A DNA stretch of 64,000 nucleotides from Rhodocyclaceae bacterium (GTDB taxonomy: Bacteria > Pseudomonadota > Gammaproteobacteria > Burkholderiales > Rhodocyclaceae): positions 104,741-168,740 of the forward strand of contig VMSX01000030.1 in assembly GCA_013791905.1 (NCBI GenBank), in the 5' to 3' direction. Shown here piece by piece: positions 22,886-33,217 of this stretch; the stretch's first letter is position 1; each line of letters starts with the position of its first letter. Both the position numbers and the translations under genes were made by a program. The notes below the pieces were generated by a model. That model ran no database searches. It was not told the origin of the DNA and saw only the letters and a list, made by a program, of their open reading frames with translations.

Positions 22886-24232
22886 TTAGTTTATCAGCGT
22901 ATTTTGCCACATCTTTGTATTCATTAGCAATACATCGATGTCGAGATCAACGGGGTGTTTGTCTTCTATCCGCAACGTTCCGGCAACCCAGACGTGGCTT
23001 ACTTGCTCCCGCCCGGCTGCATAAACCAGATGGGATGCGGGGCAGTAACACGGTTGCAAATCCCAGCTGTCAAGCCTTACTGCCACAAGGTCGGCCGCCT
23101 TGCCAATCTTCAGGGAGCCGATTTTCTCATCCAGTCCCAGCGCCCGTGCGCCATCGATAGTTGCCATCCTCAACGCCTGGTGAGCAGGCAGGCTGCTTGC
23201 ATCCTGATTTGCCACTTTGGCCAGCAAGGCGGCGTGGCGCATTTCCTGGAAAATATCAAGCCGGTTGTTGCTGGCAGCTCCATCGCTGCCGAGTCCGACG
23301 CCGACGCCCTGTTTAAGCAAGGCATTCACCGGGGCAATACCACTGGCCAATTTCATGTTTGAGGTCGGACAATGCGCGACATGGCAACCGTGGGTGGCCA
23401 ACAGGTCAATCTCATCTGCATCGAGATGAACGGCATGCACAGCGATCAGCCCCGGCCCAAGCAGACCAAGACGGCGCAACCGTTCCAGTGGCCGCACGCC
23501 ATGTTCCTTCAGGCTTTCTTCGATCTCATTACGGGTTTCATGGAGATGGATGTGAACCGGGAGGTCAAGCTGATCGGCGAGGAGGGCGACGTGTTCGAAG
23601 CTGTTGTCGGCGACGGTGTATGGCGCGTGTGGCGCCAGGCAAAATGAAATCAGGGGCTCGTCCAGCAGGGTTTCCCGGATTGCCAGACCTGTTCTGAGGT
23701 AATCATCGGCGCCACTGCCATACGCACTGGGGAATTCAAAGACAGTGATGCCCAGGGCGGCGCGCATACCGGCTGATAGGGCAGCATCGGCGGCTGCCTG
23801 CGGGAAGAAGTACATATCGTTGAAGCAGGTGATCCCGCCTCTCAGCATTTCCCAGCAGGCCAGCCGCGTGCCGTCGTGCACAAAATCGGCTGAAATATTG
23901 CGGCTTTCCGCTGGCCAGATGCGTTCCTGCAGCCAGCGCATCAGGGGCATGTCGTCGGCGTAGCCGCGCAACAGGCTCATCGCTGCATGTGTGTGCAAAT
24001 TAATCAGGCCGGGTAGCAATACATGCCCGGTCAGCCGGAAATGTCGTTTGCCGACATAGCGCAGTGCTGCCTCGGCGGTTGGCAGTAGGTCAAGGATGCG
24101 ATCCCCCTGAATGATCAGGCTGTGATTTTCGAGAACCACATTAGCTGGTTCTATGGGAATGATCCAGCGTGCGTCAATGATTTGATCGACCTGTTGTTTT
24201 GCTGTGGCTGAGTGATCGGCGGTGGTGACCAT
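22886..24232 (-). CDS. mtaD: amidohydrolase: 5-methylthioadenosine / S-adenosylhomocysteine deaminase type
   Basis: A 448-residue TRZ/ATZ-family metal-dependent deaminase. Metal ligands sit in NLHTHAAM (His80, His82), HIHLHE, and GSDGAASNN with its aspartate. The chemistry is probably removal of the 6-amino group from an adenosine-type thioether left over from SAM use. That fits its place next to the SAM-dependent ubiG, but the substrate of this subfamily cannot be fixed from sequence. The gene precedes the OmpA-like gene on the same strand with 130 bases between them. Confidence 0.8.
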   Translation of the reverse strand: MVTTADHSATAKQQVDQIIDARWIIPIEPANVVLENHSLIIQGDRILDLLPTAEAALRYVGKRHFRLTGHVLLPGLINLHTHAAMSLLRGYADDMPLMRWLQERIWPAESRNISADFVHDGTRLACWEMLRGGITCFNDMYFFPQAAADAALSAGMRAALGITVFEFPSAYGSGADDYLRTGLAIRETLLDEPLISFCLAPHAPYTVADNSFEHVALLADQLDLPVHIHLHETRNEIEESLKEHGVRPLERLRRLGLLGPGLIAVHAVHLDADEIDLLATHGCHVAHCPTSNMKLASGIAPVNALLKQGVGVGLGSDGAASNNRLDIFQEMRHAALLAKVANQDASSLPAHQALRMATIDGARALGLDEKIGSLKIGKAADLVAVRLDSWDLQPCYCPASHLVYAAGREQVSHVWVAGTLRIEDKHPVDLDIDVLLMNTKMWQNTLIN

Positions 24233-24368
24233 TTGGCTTTGAAAAAGTAACGTACCAGCCGCACGTTAGCGCAAATGGACACTTGACGGGCGGGTATGGT
24301 TCAACCGGTCAGGCATGTTAAGATTGCCGGTTTTGGATTGAGCCCTTTTCGCGGGGGCGGCTACCTAC

Positions 24369-26936
24369 ATGACCCCATCCTTCGCCAAAGAAACCCTGCC
24401 GATCAGCCTCGAGGAGGAGATGCGCCATTCCTACCTCGATTACGCCATGAGCGTGATTGTCGGGCGGGCGCTCCCCGACGCTCGCGATGGCCTGAAACCC
24501 GTGCATCGCCGGGTGTTGTTCGCCATGCACGAACTGAACAACGATTGGAACAAGGCTTACAAGAAGTCTGCCCGTATCGTCGGTGACGTCATCGGTAAGT
24601 ATCACCCGCATGGCGACACGGCGGTCTATGACACGATCGTTCGCATGGCGCAGCACTTCTCCCTGCGTTACATGCTGGTCGATGGCCAGGGCAACTTCGG
24701 CTCGGTGGATGGCGACAATGCGGCGGCCATGCGGTATACGGAAATTCGCATGGCGCGCATTGGCCACGAACTGTTGGCCGACATCGACAAGGAGACGGTT
24801 GACTTCGGGCCGAACTACGACGGCGCGGAGCATGAACCGCTGGTCATGCCGGCGCGCATCCCGAATCTGCTGATCAATGGCAGTGCCGGTATTGCCGTTG
24901 GCATGGCGACCAACATCCCGCCTCACAATCTGGGTGAGGTGATCGACGCTTGTCTGGCCCAGCTCGATGACCCGTCCATCGACATCGAAGAACTGATCAA
25001 GATCATTCCGGCACCGGACTTTCCGACGGCCGGACTTATTTACGGCATTTCCGGTGTGCGTGATGGCTATTTGACCGGCCGCGGCCGGGTCATCATGCGT
25101 GCGCGCACCCATTTCGAAGAGCTGGCGAGAAGCGGCAAACAGGCCATCATCGTTGACGAGTTGCCCTATCAGGTCAACAAGAAGACCCTGCAGGAAAAAA
25201 TTGCCGAACTGGTCCACGAAAAGAAAATCGAAGGTATCGCCCACATTCAGGATGAGTCGGACAAGTCTGGCATGCGCCTGGTGATCGAGCTCAAGCGCGG
25301 CGAAGTGCCCGAGGTGGTGCTCAATAACCTCTACAAGCAGACGCAGTTGCAGGACACTTTCGGCATGAACATGGTGGCGCTGGTCGATGGTCGCCCGCAA
25401 TTGCTGAACCTCAAGCAACTGCTGGAATGTTTCCTGTCGCACCGTCGCGAAGTGGTGACACGGCGTACGGCTTTTGAATTGCGGAAGGCGCGCGATCGCG
25501 GCCACATCCTCGAAGGTCTGGCGGTGGCGCTGTCCAACGTCGACGAAATCATTGCGCTGATCAAGGCGGCACCGACGCCGGCGGATGCCAAGCGCGATCT
25601 GATGGCGCGCACCTGGCGCTCTGAGTTGGTCGAGGAAATGCTGTTGCGTGCCGCCGCCGAGGCGTCGCGGCCGGAAGGCCTGGCAGCAGAGTTCGGCCTG
25701 TCGCGGCGCGGATATTTGCTGTCGGACGTGCAGGCACAGGCAATTCTCGAACTGCGCTTGCAGCGCCTGACCGGGCTGGAGCAGGGCAAGATCGTCGCCG
25801 AGTACAAGGAGGTCATGGCACAGATCGCCGATCTGCTCGATATCCTCGCGCGTCCCGAACGGATCACCCAGATCATCGTCGACGAACTCACCGCCATCAA
25901 GGCGCAGTTTGGCGACCCGCGGCGCTCCGAGATCATCCTGCAAACGGCAGACATCAACCTCGAAGACCTGATTGCACGCGAAGACATGGTGGTGACGCTC
26001 TCGCATACTGGTTACATCAAGCGCCAGCGTCTCGAGGATTACCGTACGCAGCGCCATGGCGGGCGCGGCAAGAAGGCGGCCGACATCAAGGACGACGATT
26101 TTGTCGATCAGTTGTTCATCGCCAACACCCACGATTACATCCTGTGCTTCTCGAATCGCGGACGGGTGTATTGGCTCAAGGTTTACGAGGTGCCGGAAGG
26201 CACCCGTACCAGCCGGGGCAAGCCGATCGTCAATCTCTTCCCGCTGGAAGAGAACGAAAAAATTACCGCCGTCCTGCCAACGCCGACTTTTGACGAAAGC
26301 CACTATGTCTTCATGTCGACCGCGATGGGCACGGTCAAGAAGACGCCGCTGTCAGATTTCTCCAACCCGCGCAAGGCCGGCATCATCGCCGTGAATCTCG
26401 ACGAGGGCGATTACTTGATCGGCGTGGCGATTACCGACGGCAGCTTCGACGTGATGCTGTTCTCCGATGCCGGCAAGGCAGTGCGTTTTGCCGAAAGCGA
26501 CGTCCGGCCGATGGGTCGTACTGCCCGCGGGGTGCGCGGCATGATGATGGAAGACGGTCAGGCCGTGATCTGCATGCTGGTCGCCAAGGATGAAAGCCTG
26601 AACGTGCTGACCGCGACGGAAAACGGCTATGGCAAGCGCACGCCAATCACCGATTACACGAAGCATGGCCGCGGCACCAAGGGCATGATTGCGATCAGCA
26701 CTTCCGAGCGCAACGGTGCAGTGGTCGGGGCGGTGCTGGTGCAGGAAACCGACGAGGTGATGCTGATATCCACCGGTGGCGTGCTGATTCGCAGCAAGGT
26801 TACGCAGGTCCGCGAAACCGGGCGCTCGGCGCAGGGCGTCCGACTCATCAATCTGGACGACGGTACCAAGCTGGCTGGCATTGAACTCGTGATCGAAACA
26901 GACGAAGTTGTGATCGAAACGGACGAAGAAGAGTAA
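24369..26936 (+). CDS. gyrA: DNA gyrase subunit A
   Basis: Cleavage-rejoining subunit of the supercoiling topoisomerase. The 855-residue protein has catalytic Tyr123 in [14 protein letters not shown]. The quinolone region reads [11 protein letters not shown], with Thr84 at the place of E. coli Ser83 and Asp88 at that of Asp87. Six-bladed C-terminal repeats include the GyrA box QRHGGRGKK (about residue 560). The C terminus ends in an acidic [14 protein letters not shown]. The segment AVLPTPTF near 640 is coded by DNA resembling the dispersed repeat. It is first in a long forward run, four bases before serC. Confidence 0.97.
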   Translation: MTPSFAKETLPISLEEEMRHSYLDYAMSVIVGRALPDARDGLKPVHRRVLFAMHELNNDWNKAYKKSARIVGDVIGKYHPHGDTAVYDTIVRMAQHFSLRYMLVDGQGNFGSVDGDNAAAMRYTEIRMARIGHELLADIDKETVDFGPNYDGAEHEPLVMPARIPNLLINGSAGIAVGMATNIPPHNLGEVIDACLAQLDDPSIDIEELIKIIPAPDFPTAGLIYGISGVRDGYLTGRGRVIMRARTHFEELARSGKQAIIVDELPYQVNKKTLQEKIAELVHEKKIEGIAHIQDESDKSGMRLVIELKRGEVPEVVLNNLYKQTQLQDTFGMNMVALVDGRPQLLNLKQLLECFLSHRREVVTRRTAFELRKARDRGHILEGLAVALSNVDEIIALIKAAPTPADAKRDLMARTWRSELVEEMLLRAAAEASRPEGLAAEFGLSRRGYLLSDVQAQAILELRLQRLTGLEQGKIVAEYKEVMAQIADLLDILARPERITQIIVDELTAIKAQFGDPRRSEIILQTADINLEDLIAREDMVVTLSHTGYIKRQRLEDYRTQRHGGRGKKAADIKDDDFVDQLFIANTHDYILCFSNRGRVYWLKVYEVPEGTRTSRGKPIVNLFPLEENEKITAVLPTPTFDESHYVFMSTAMGTVKKTPLSDFSNPRKAGIIAVNLDEGDYLIGVAITDGSFDVMLFSDAGKAVRFAESDVRPMGRTARGVRGMMMEDGQAVICMLVAKDESLNVLTATENGYGKRTPITDYTKHGRGTKGMIAISTSERNGAVVGAVLVQETDEVMLISTGGVLIRSKVTQVRETGRSAQGVRLINLDDGTKLAGIELVIETDEVVIETDEEE

Positions 26937-26940
26937 GCAT

Positions 26941-28071
26941 ATGGCACGCCCCTTCAATTTCAGCGCCGGCCCTGCCGCTCTGCCTGAGGAGGTTCTGCGG
27001 CAGGCCGCCGAGGAAATGCTCGATTGGCATGGCGCGGGCATGTCGGTGATGGAAATGAGCCATCGCGGCAAGGAGTTCACCAGCATCGCCGCCCAGGCCG
27101 AGGCGGATCTGCGCGAGTTGCTGGCGGTTCCGGACAACTACAAGATTCTCTTCATGCAGGGCGGGGCGATTGCCGAAAACGCGATCATTCCGATGAACCT
27201 GCTGGACGACAGGAAAACTGCCGACTATGTGGTCACCGGTACTTGGTCGGCGAAGTCATTCAAGGAGGCGCAGAAATATTGCGCACCCCATCTGGCCGCC
27301 GGGTCGCCGACCGGTCCATACCTCGCCGTCCCCAAGTTTACGACCGAGCCGGCTGATGCCGTCTCGGGGGCGCCGACTTTCCAGTTATCCGCCGACCCAG
27401 CCTATCTGTTCATCTGCACCAACGAGACCATCGACGGCGTCGAGTTTCATGAGTTGCCTGATCTGGCGGCGCTAGGTCGCCCTGATCTGCCGCTGGTCGC
27501 CGACATGTCGTCCCACATCATGTCGCGGCCCATCGATGTTTCGCGCTATGGCCTGATTTTTGGTGGCGCGCAGAAGAACATCGGTCCGGCGGGCCTCACG
27601 CTGGTCATTGTGCGCGACGACCTGCTCGACCGGGCATTGCCGTTTTGTCCCTCGGCCTTCGAGTTCAAGACCGTGGCGGCGAATGGCTCGATGTACAACA
27701 CGCCACCGACCTACGGCATTTATATCGCGGGTCTGGTGTTCCAGTGGCTGAAGCGGCAGGGCGGGCTAGCGGTCATCGAGGCGCGCAATATTGCCAAGGC
27801 CGAGCTGCTTTACGGTTGTCTCGATGCCAGCGAGTTCTACACAACTCGGGTAGAAAAGCCTTTCCGCTCGCGCATGAACGTGCCATTCTTCCTCAAGGAC
27901 GAATCACTCAACGAGGCTTTCCTCGCCGGGGCCAAGGATGCCGGACTGCTGCAACTGAAGGGGCACAAATCGGTGGGCGGCATGCGCGCCTCGATATACA
28001 ACGCCATGCCGCTGGAGGGCGTGCAGGCTCTGGTTGGCTACCTGAAGGAGTTCGAGCGCAAACATGGCTAG
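26941..28071 (+). CDS. serC: phosphoserine aminotransferase
   Basis: A PLP enzyme that makes phosphoserine from 3-phosphohydroxypyruvate and glutamate, and acts also in pyridoxal phosphate synthesis. The 376-residue protein has [15 protein letters not shown] at the N terminus and the PLP lysine Lys212 in [12 protein letters not shown]. The substrate segment [11 protein letters not shown] is present. Just before that lies a slightly long stretch containing SGAPTFQ, whose DNA resembles the dispersed repeat. Its stop overlaps the pheA start in ATGGCTAG. It heads the serC-pheA-hisC-tyrA-aroA/cmk cluster. Confidence 0.96.
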   Translation: MARPFNFSAGPAALPEEVLRQAAEEMLDWHGAGMSVMEMSHRGKEFTSIAAQAEADLRELLAVPDNYKILFMQGGAIAENAIIPMNLLDDRKTADYVVTGTWSAKSFKEAQKYCAPHLAAGSPTGPYLAVPKFTTEPADAVSGAPTFQLSADPAYLFICTNETIDGVEFHELPDLAALGRPDLPLVADMSSHIMSRPIDVSRYGLIFGGAQKNIGPAGLTLVIVRDDLLDRALPFCPSAFEFKTVAANGSMYNTPPTYGIYIAGLVFQWLKRQGGLAVIEARNIAKAELLYGCLDASEFYTTRVEKPFRSRMNVPFFLKDESLNEAFLAGAKDAGLLQLKGHKSVGGMRASIYNAMPLEGVQALVGYLKEFERKHG

Positions 28072-29152
28072 CAGTGAAGAAGAACTGGGCAAACTGCGTG
28101 ACGGTATCGATCACATCGACAACGAGGTGTTGCGCCTGCTGTCGGAGCGGGCGCGACTGGCGCACCGCGTCGGCACGATCAAGCATGGCAACATCTACCG
28201 TCCCGAACGCGAGGCGCAGGTACTCAAGCGCATAGCCGAGACCAATCCCGGCCCCTTGCCGGAAGCAGCGGTACGAACGATTTTCCGCGAGGTCATGTCG
28301 GCCTGCCTGGCGCTTGAGCAGCCCTTGCGAATCGCCTATTTCGGGCCAGCCGGTACCTTCACCGAATCCGCAGCGAAAAAGCATTTTGGCTCGGCGCCGA
28401 CCTTCACGCCTTTCCTGACCATCGACGACGTCTTCCGCGCCGTCGAATCCGGTCAGGCCGACTATGGCGTGGTGCCGGTGGAAAACTCGACCGAAGGCTC
28501 GGTCGGTCGCACGCTGGACCTGATGCTCACCTCGCCCCTGATGATCTGTGGCGAAGTCAATCTGCGCATTCACCAGAACCTGATGGCCCGCGCCACGGAG
28601 TTGAGCGGTGTGAAACGGCTTTATTCGCACGCCCAGTCGCTGGCGCAGTGCCATGAATGGCTGAACCGCAATTTGGCGCATGTCGCCCGCGTGCCGGTCG
28701 CCAGCAACGCCGAAGCGGCGCGCATGGCGGCGCAGGACCCGGAGGCCTGCGCCATTGCCGGCGAAGCGGCGGCGCGTCTGTATGAGCTGAACATCCTTGC
28801 CGCCAATATCGAGGACGATCCCAACAACACCACGCGTTTCATTGCCCTGGCCGGCCATGATGCCGGTCCTTCCGGCAACGGGCAGGACAAGACCTCATTT
28901 GTCTGTTCCGCCCAGAACAAGCCGGGCGCGGTGCATGACCTGCTGACGCCGCTCAAGCGGCATGAGGTCTCCATGAGCCGTTTCGAGTCGCGGCCGGCGC
29001 GTGGTTTCGGCAACAGCCGCTGGGAATATGTGTTCTTCATCGACATCGAAGGGCACCGGCAGGATGCCAAGCTTGCCGCCGCCCTGGACGATCTGCGCGG
29101 CTGCGTCGGCTTCCTCAAGGAACTCGGTTCCTACCCGCGCGCCAGCAATTAA
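28064..29152 (+). CDS. pheA: bifunctional chorismate mutase / prephenate dehydratase (P-protein)
   Basis: It commits chorismate to phenylalanine. The chorismate mutase domain covers about residues 5-90 ([27 protein letters not shown]). The dehydratase domain runs from 92 to 270 ([26 protein letters not shown]) and an ACT regulatory domain from about 280 to 358 (KTSFVCS...[10 protein letters not shown]...[10 protein letters not shown]). Length 362 is normal. The ACT domain implies feedback by phenylalanine. The gene overlaps serC by eight bases. Confidence 0.96.
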   Translation: MASSEEELGKLRDGIDHIDNEVLRLLSERARLAHRVGTIKHGNIYRPEREAQVLKRIAETNPGPLPEAAVRTIFREVMSACLALEQPLRIAYFGPAGTFTESAAKKHFGSAPTFTPFLTIDDVFRAVESGQADYGVVPVENSTEGSVGRTLDLMLTSPLMICGEVNLRIHQNLMARATELSGVKRLYSHAQSLAQCHEWLNRNLAHVARVPVASNAEAARMAAQDPEACAIAGEAAARLYELNILAANIEDDPNNTTRFIALAGHDAGPSGNGQDKTSFVCSAQNKPGAVHDLLTPLKRHEVSMSRFESRPARGFGNSRWEYVFFIDIEGHRQDAKLAAALDDLRGCVGFLKELGSYPRASN

Positions 29153-29176
29153 TTCCAATTAAAACCCGAGGTCGGC

Positions 29177-30265
29177 ATGAGTATCAGCGCACAAGCATTA
29201 TTGTATGTGAAGGGCATTTCGCCGTACGTGCCGGGCAAACCGATCACTGAACTGGCCCGCGAGATGGGGCTACCGGTGGAGCGTATCGTCAAGCTCGCCT
29301 CCAACGAAAATCCGCTGGGCATGAGTCCCAAGGCGCGTGCTGCGGTGACTGCCGCACTGGATGGACTGGAGCGCTACCCGGATCAGTTTGAATTGATCCG
29401 TGCCCTGGCCGAACGGTTGGGCGTTGGGCAAAATCAGGTTGTGCTCGGCAATGGCTCGAACGATGTGCTCGACCTGGCGGCGCGGGTGTTTCTGTCACCG
29501 GGACGCTCGGCGGTGTTCTCGCAACACGCCTTTGCCGTCTATCCTCTCGCGACACTGTCCACGGGCGCCGAATGTGTCGTTGCCCCGGCCAAACATTACG
29601 GCCATGACCTGACGGCGATGCGTGCTGCCATCCGGCCGGACACGCGCCTGGTGTGGATCGCCAACCCGAACAATCCAACCGGGAATTTCCTGCCCTACCC
29701 AGATGTTCGCGCCTTCCTGGAGTCGGTGCCAGGCGATGTGGCTGTTGTCCTGGATGAGGCCTACAACGACTACCTGCCGCCGGCCGAGCGTGTCGACAGC
29801 GTCGCTTGGTTGAAGGATTTTCCCAACCTGATCATCACCCGCACCTTCTCGAAAATCCATGGTCTGGCCGGCCTGCGGGTTGGTTTTGCTGTTGCGTCGG
29901 CAGAACTCGCCGACCTGTTGAACCGCGTGCGCCAGCCCTTCAACCTGAACAATTTGGCGCTGGTGGCTGCCCGCGCGGCGCTCGACGACCATCTGTTCGT
30001 CGCCGAGTCCTACCAGCTCAACCGGCGCGGCATGGAACAAATCGTCGCAGGCCTGAAGCGGCTCGGCCTTGAGCACATTCCCTCGCACGGCAACTTTGTC
30101 ACCTTTGCCGTCAGCGACGGTGCTGCTGTCAATCTGAAACTGCTCAAGCAGGGCGTGATTGTTCGCCCGATTGGTGGTTATGGCCTGCCGAATCACCTGC
30201 GGGTAACCATCGGTCTCGAAACCGAGAATGCGCGGTTTCTCGAAGCGCTGGAAACATCACTGTAA
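29177..30265 (+). CDS. hisC: histidinol-phosphate / aromatic aminotransferase
   Basis: A 362-residue class I/II PLP aminotransferase beginning SPYVPGKPITELARE. The PLP lysine is Lys226 in RTFSKIHGLAGLRVGF, and the phosphate-site phrases SNENPLG and NPNNPTG are present. Its place between pheA and tyrA suggests work on phenylpyruvate or hydroxyphenylpyruvate as well as, or instead of, histidinol phosphate. This is known for HisC2-type enzymes in such clusters and remains inferred here. The stop overlaps the tyrA start (TAATG). Confidence 0.93.
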   Translation: MSISAQALLYVKGISPYVPGKPITELAREMGLPVERIVKLASNENPLGMSPKARAAVTAALDGLERYPDQFELIRALAERLGVGQNQVVLGNGSNDVLDLAARVFLSPGRSAVFSQHAFAVYPLATLSTGAECVVAPAKHYGHDLTAMRAAIRPDTRLVWIANPNNPTGNFLPYPDVRAFLESVPGDVAVVLDEAYNDYLPPAERVDSVAWLKDFPNLIITRTFSKIHGLAGLRVGFAVASAELADLLNRVRQPFNLNNLALVAARAALDDHLFVAESYQLNRRGMEQIVAGLKRLGLEHIPSHGNFVTFAVSDGAAVNLKLLKQGVIVRPIGGYGLPNHLRVTIGLETENARFLEALETSL

Positions 30266-31173
30266 TGACCAGCAAAGTCGTTGTCTGCGGCGTTGGCCTG
30301 ATCGGAGGTTCGTTTGCCTTAGCCATAAAGTCGGCGCTGGCCTCAGTTGCCAATGAGCGGCAGAAGGTCCAGATTGTCGGCATGGGAAGAACGCGCGCAC
30401 CACTGGAACAGGCACTGCAACTCGGCGTGATCGATGCAATCGCCACCGACTGGGCGAGCGCGCTCACGGGTGCCGATCTCGTTCTGCTCGGCATGCCGGT
30501 CGGCCAGATGGCGCCGGTCATGGCGGCCATGGCGCCGCATCTCGAAGCGCACACCCTCGTAACCGATGGCGGCAGTACCAAGGCCGATGTGGTCGCCGCC
30601 GCGCGCGCGGCTTTCGGCGCTCATTTTCCATCAAAAATCGGCCAGTTCGTGCCCGGCCATCCGATTGCCGGCGCGGAAAAGAGTGGGGTCGCGGCGGCTC
30701 GCGCCAACCTTTATCTCGACAAGCGCGTGGTGCTGACGCCGCTGCCGGAAAATGCACCGGAAGCGGTGCGGGCGGTGCGCACCGTCTGGGAAATCTGCGG
30801 CGCGAAAGTGTCTGAACTTGCGCCCGCCGAGCACGATCGCGTGTTCGCCGCCGTGAGCCACTTGCCGCACCTGCTGGCCTTCGCGCTGGTGCATGACCTG
30901 GCGACGCGCGACAACGCCGACCAATTGTTTGGCTTTGCGGCCAGCGGCTTTCGCGATTTCACCCGCATTGCCAGCAGCCATCCTGAAATGTGGCGGGACA
31001 TTTGCCTGGCCAACCGCAATGCCCTGCTCAAGGAGCTCGATGCCTACATGATGGAACTGATGAAGACACGCGTGCTGCTGGCCAGTGCCGACAGTGCCGG
31101 CCTCGAGGAGATGTTTGACGTGGCGCGCACGCGGCGGGATGCCTGGCTCGACGCATTGGAAAACGCCGCATGA
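30265..31173 (+). CDS. tyrA: prephenate (arogenate) dehydrogenase
   Basis: It oxidatively decarboxylates prephenate to hydroxyphenylpyruvate for tyrosine. The 302-residue protein has an N-terminal NAD fold ([15 protein letters not shown]), the [11 protein letters not shown] substrate segment at about 130-140, and the helical C-terminal dimer domain with [19 protein letters not shown]. The loop [12 protein letters not shown] after the first helix is coded by repeat copy R5. It overlaps both neighbours (hisC by one base, aroA by four), so expression is coupled. Confidence 0.95.
   Translation: MTSKVVVCGVGLIGGSFALAIKSALASVANERQKVQIVGMGRTRAPLEQALQLGVIDAIATDWASALTGADLVLLGMPVGQMAPVMAAMAPHLEAHTLVTDGGSTKADVVAAARAAFGAHFPSKIGQFVPGHPIAGAEKSGVAAARANLYLDKRVVLTPLPENAPEAVRAVRTVWEICGAKVSELAPAEHDRVFAAVSHLPHLLAFALVHDLATRDNADQLFGFAASGFRDFTRIASSHPEMWRDICLANRNALLKELDAYMMELMKTRVLLASADSAGLEEMFDVARTRRDAWLDALENAA
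30327..30360 (+). repeat. dispersed repeat copy R5 (inside tyrA)
   Basis: It begins AAAGTCGGCGCTGGCCTCAG and continues TTGCCAATGAGCGG. It is nearly the same as R4 in the binding-protein gene and is read in frame as [11 protein letters not shown]. Confidence 0.6.
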
Positions 31174-33128
31174 TGGATCACTTCGACCTGCCAGCCTTGA
31201 CGCGGGCTTCCGGCACCATTCGGCTGCCGGGCTCGAAGAGCATTTCCAACCGCATGCTGCTGTTGGCTGCATTGGCCGATGGCGAGACCGAAATCCGCGA
31301 CCTGCTCGATTCGGATGACACGAAGGTCATGCTGGCTGCGCTGCGGAAAGTCGGCGTTGGTGTTACGGCCTCAGCTGCCACACCGGGTAAAAATGCCTAT
31401 CGCATCACCGGCTGCGCGGGTGTCTTCCCCGGCAAGGACGCCGACCTTTTCATGGGCAATGCCGGCACGGCGATCCGGCCGCTGACGGCCACGCTCGCGC
31501 TGTCCGGTGGTCACTACCGGATCAGCGGTGTGCCGCGCATGCATGAGCGGCCGATTGGCGATCTGGTCGATGGCTTGCGCCAGATTGGTTGCGACGTACG
31601 CTACACGGGTAACGATGGTTATCCTCCGCTGGAGATATTTCCAGCCGACGTAAAACTCGATGCGCCGATCCGCGTGCGTGGCGATGTTTCGTCACAGTTT
31701 CTTACCGCCTTGTTGATGGCTTTGCCGCTAACCGGCAAGACGGCAGTCATTGAAATGACGACGGAACTGATTTCGAAGCCCTACATCGAGATCACGCTCA
31801 ACCTGATGGCCCGTTTTGGCGTCACGGTAGAACGCGCGGGTTGGCAACGCTTTACGATTGCCGGCGGGCAGGCGTATCGCAGCCCGGGTGTCGTGCATGT
31901 CGAGGGCGATGCGTCGGGCGCATCCTATTTTCTGGCGGCTGGAGTGATTGGCGGCGGTCCGGTGCGCGTGGAAGGCGTCGGCCGGCAAAGCATCCAGGGC
32001 GATGTGCGCTTTGCCGATGCGCTGGAAACGATGGGGGCACAGATTACCTGGGGCGACAACTTCATTGAGGCGCGCGCGCCCGCAACTGGAAAACTCAAGG
32101 CCTTCGATCTCGACCTGAATCACATCCCCGACGCGGCGATGACGCTGGCGGTGGCGGCACTGTTCGCCGACGGGCCTTGCGTGCTGCGTAACATTGCCTC
32201 CTGGCGCGTCAAGGAAACCGACCGCATTACCGCCATGGCGACGGAGTTACGCAAACTCGGTGCGACGGTGGAGGAGGGGGCGGATTATCTCGTCGTCTCG
32301 CCAGTTTCGACTATTGCGCCGGGCGTGGCGATCGACACCTACGACGATCATCGCGTGGCGATGTGCTTTGCGCTGGTGGCGCTGGGTGGCGTGCCGGTGC
32401 GGATCAACGATCCAGGTTGTGTCGCCAAGACCTTTCCGCACTATTTCGATGCTTTCGGTGAAATTGCCGCGCCGGTTATCGCCATCGACGGCCCTTCGGC
32501 TTCCGGCAAGGGAACCGTGGCACAACGGGTTGCCGCAGAGCTGGGTTTCCATTTTCTCGACAGTGGCGCGCTTTATCGCCTGACCGCCCTGGCGGCATTG
32601 CGTGCCGGCGTGGCGTTGGAGGATGAAATGGCCGTGGCGGGCGTGGCTACCCAGTTGGCGGCCAGCTTTGCCGGCGAGCAGATATTGTTGGCCGGTGACG
32701 ATGTGACCGCAGCCATCCGGGCTGAGGAAATCGGTGTCGGTGCTTCGAAAGTGGCGGCACTGCCGGCGGTGCGTTCCGCCCTGTTTGCCCGCCAGCGTGC
32801 CTATCGGCGCTTTCCTGGACTGGTGGCTGATGGCCGCGACATGGGGTCGGTGATCTTCCCGGAGGCGCAGGTCAAGGTGTTTTTGACTGCCTCGGCCGCA
32901 GCGCGTGCAGAAAGACGTTATAAGCAGTTGATCGACAAGGGAATGCCTGCTAATATGCACGCCCTTTTGCAGGACCTGCAGGAACGTGATGCGCGCGATG
33001 CTGCGCGCAGTGTCGCTCCCCTCAGGCAATGCGACGATGCCGAGCTGGTTGATACTACGCCGTTAGGTATAGATGGAGCAGTGGCTGCCGTGATGGGTAT
33101 TGTCCGCCGGAAGCTGCTTTTGAAGTGA
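31170..33128 (+). CDS. aroA-cmk: fused 3-phosphoshikimate 1-carboxyvinyltransferase / cytidylate kinase
   Basis: One 652-residue polypeptide with two enzymes. Residues 1 to about 430 are EPSP synthase ([40 protein letters not shown]). From about 435 on it is cytidylate kinase, with P-loop GPSASGKG at 441-448, the DSGALYR segment and the [10 protein letters not shown] segment. The junction is short. Such fusions are known in betaproteobacteria; the physiological sense is unclear. Near residue 60 the AroA half has [15 protein letters not shown], a longer loop than usual, coded by repeat copy R6. The next gene is rpsA, the usual neighbour of cmk. Confidence 0.95.
   Translation: MMDHFDLPALTRASGTIRLPGSKSISNRMLLLAALADGETEIRDLLDSDDTKVMLAALRKVGVGVTASAATPGKNAYRITGCAGVFPGKDADLFMGNAGTAIRPLTATLALSGGHYRISGVPRMHERPIGDLVDGLRQIGCDVRYTGNDGYPPLEIFPADVKLDAPIRVRGDVSSQFLTALLMALPLTGKTAVIEMTTELISKPYIEITLNLMARFGVTVERAGWQRFTIAGGQAYRSPGVVHVEGDASGASYFLAAGVIGGGPVRVEGVGRQSIQGDVRFADALETMGAQITWGDNFIEARAPATGKLKAFDLDLNHIPDAAMTLAVAALFADGPCVLRNIASWRVKETDRITAMATELRKLGATVEEGADYLVVSPVSTIAPGVAIDTYDDHRVAMCFALVALGGVPVRINDPGCVAKTFPHYFDAFGEIAAPVIAIDGPSASGKGTVAQRVAAELGFHFLDSGALYRLTALAALRAGVALEDEMAVAGVATQLAASFAGEQILLAGDDVTAAIRAEEIGVGASKVAALPAVRSALFARQRAYRRFPGLVADGRDMGSVIFPEAQVKVFLTASAAARAERRYKQLIDKGMPANMHALLQDLQERDARDAARSVAPLRQCDDAELVDTTPLGIDGAVAAVMGIVRRKLLLK
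31347..31387 (+). repeat. dispersed repeat copy R6 (inside aroA part)
   Basis: Head AAAGTCGGCGTTGGTG, then ACGGCCTCAGCTGCCACACC. The tail CCTCAGCTGCCA matches that of copy R5 one kilobase upstream. It is read in frame as [14 protein letters not shown]. Confidence 0.6.
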
Positions 33129-33217
33129 AATCGCAGGTGAAATGAGCTGTCATGCACATTCGCATGATTTTGTGTAACTAGCCCGCCAGTCCGATCGGCG
33201 GTTATTTGGAAAAAACT
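33129..33217 (+). promoter_or_regulatory. leader of rpsA with a hairpin next to the ribosome binding site
   Basis: CCGCC (33183-33187) can pair with GGCGG (33197-33201), ending 16 bases before the rpsA ATG, and CATGCACATTCGCATG upstream may also fold. S1 is known to repress its own translation through leader structure in gammaproteobacteria; whether this leader does so is inference. Confidence 0.4.

Noticed and set aside
24427-24700. Thr at the Ser83-equivalent of GyrA as a resistance mutation
   Set aside because: Thr is the natural residue here in many bacteria, so it is not evidence of acquired resistance.
24318-26303. 661-codon open frame opposite gyrA
   Set aside because: Antisense shadow in a GC-rich gene; composition rich in His, Gln and Arg with no family features.
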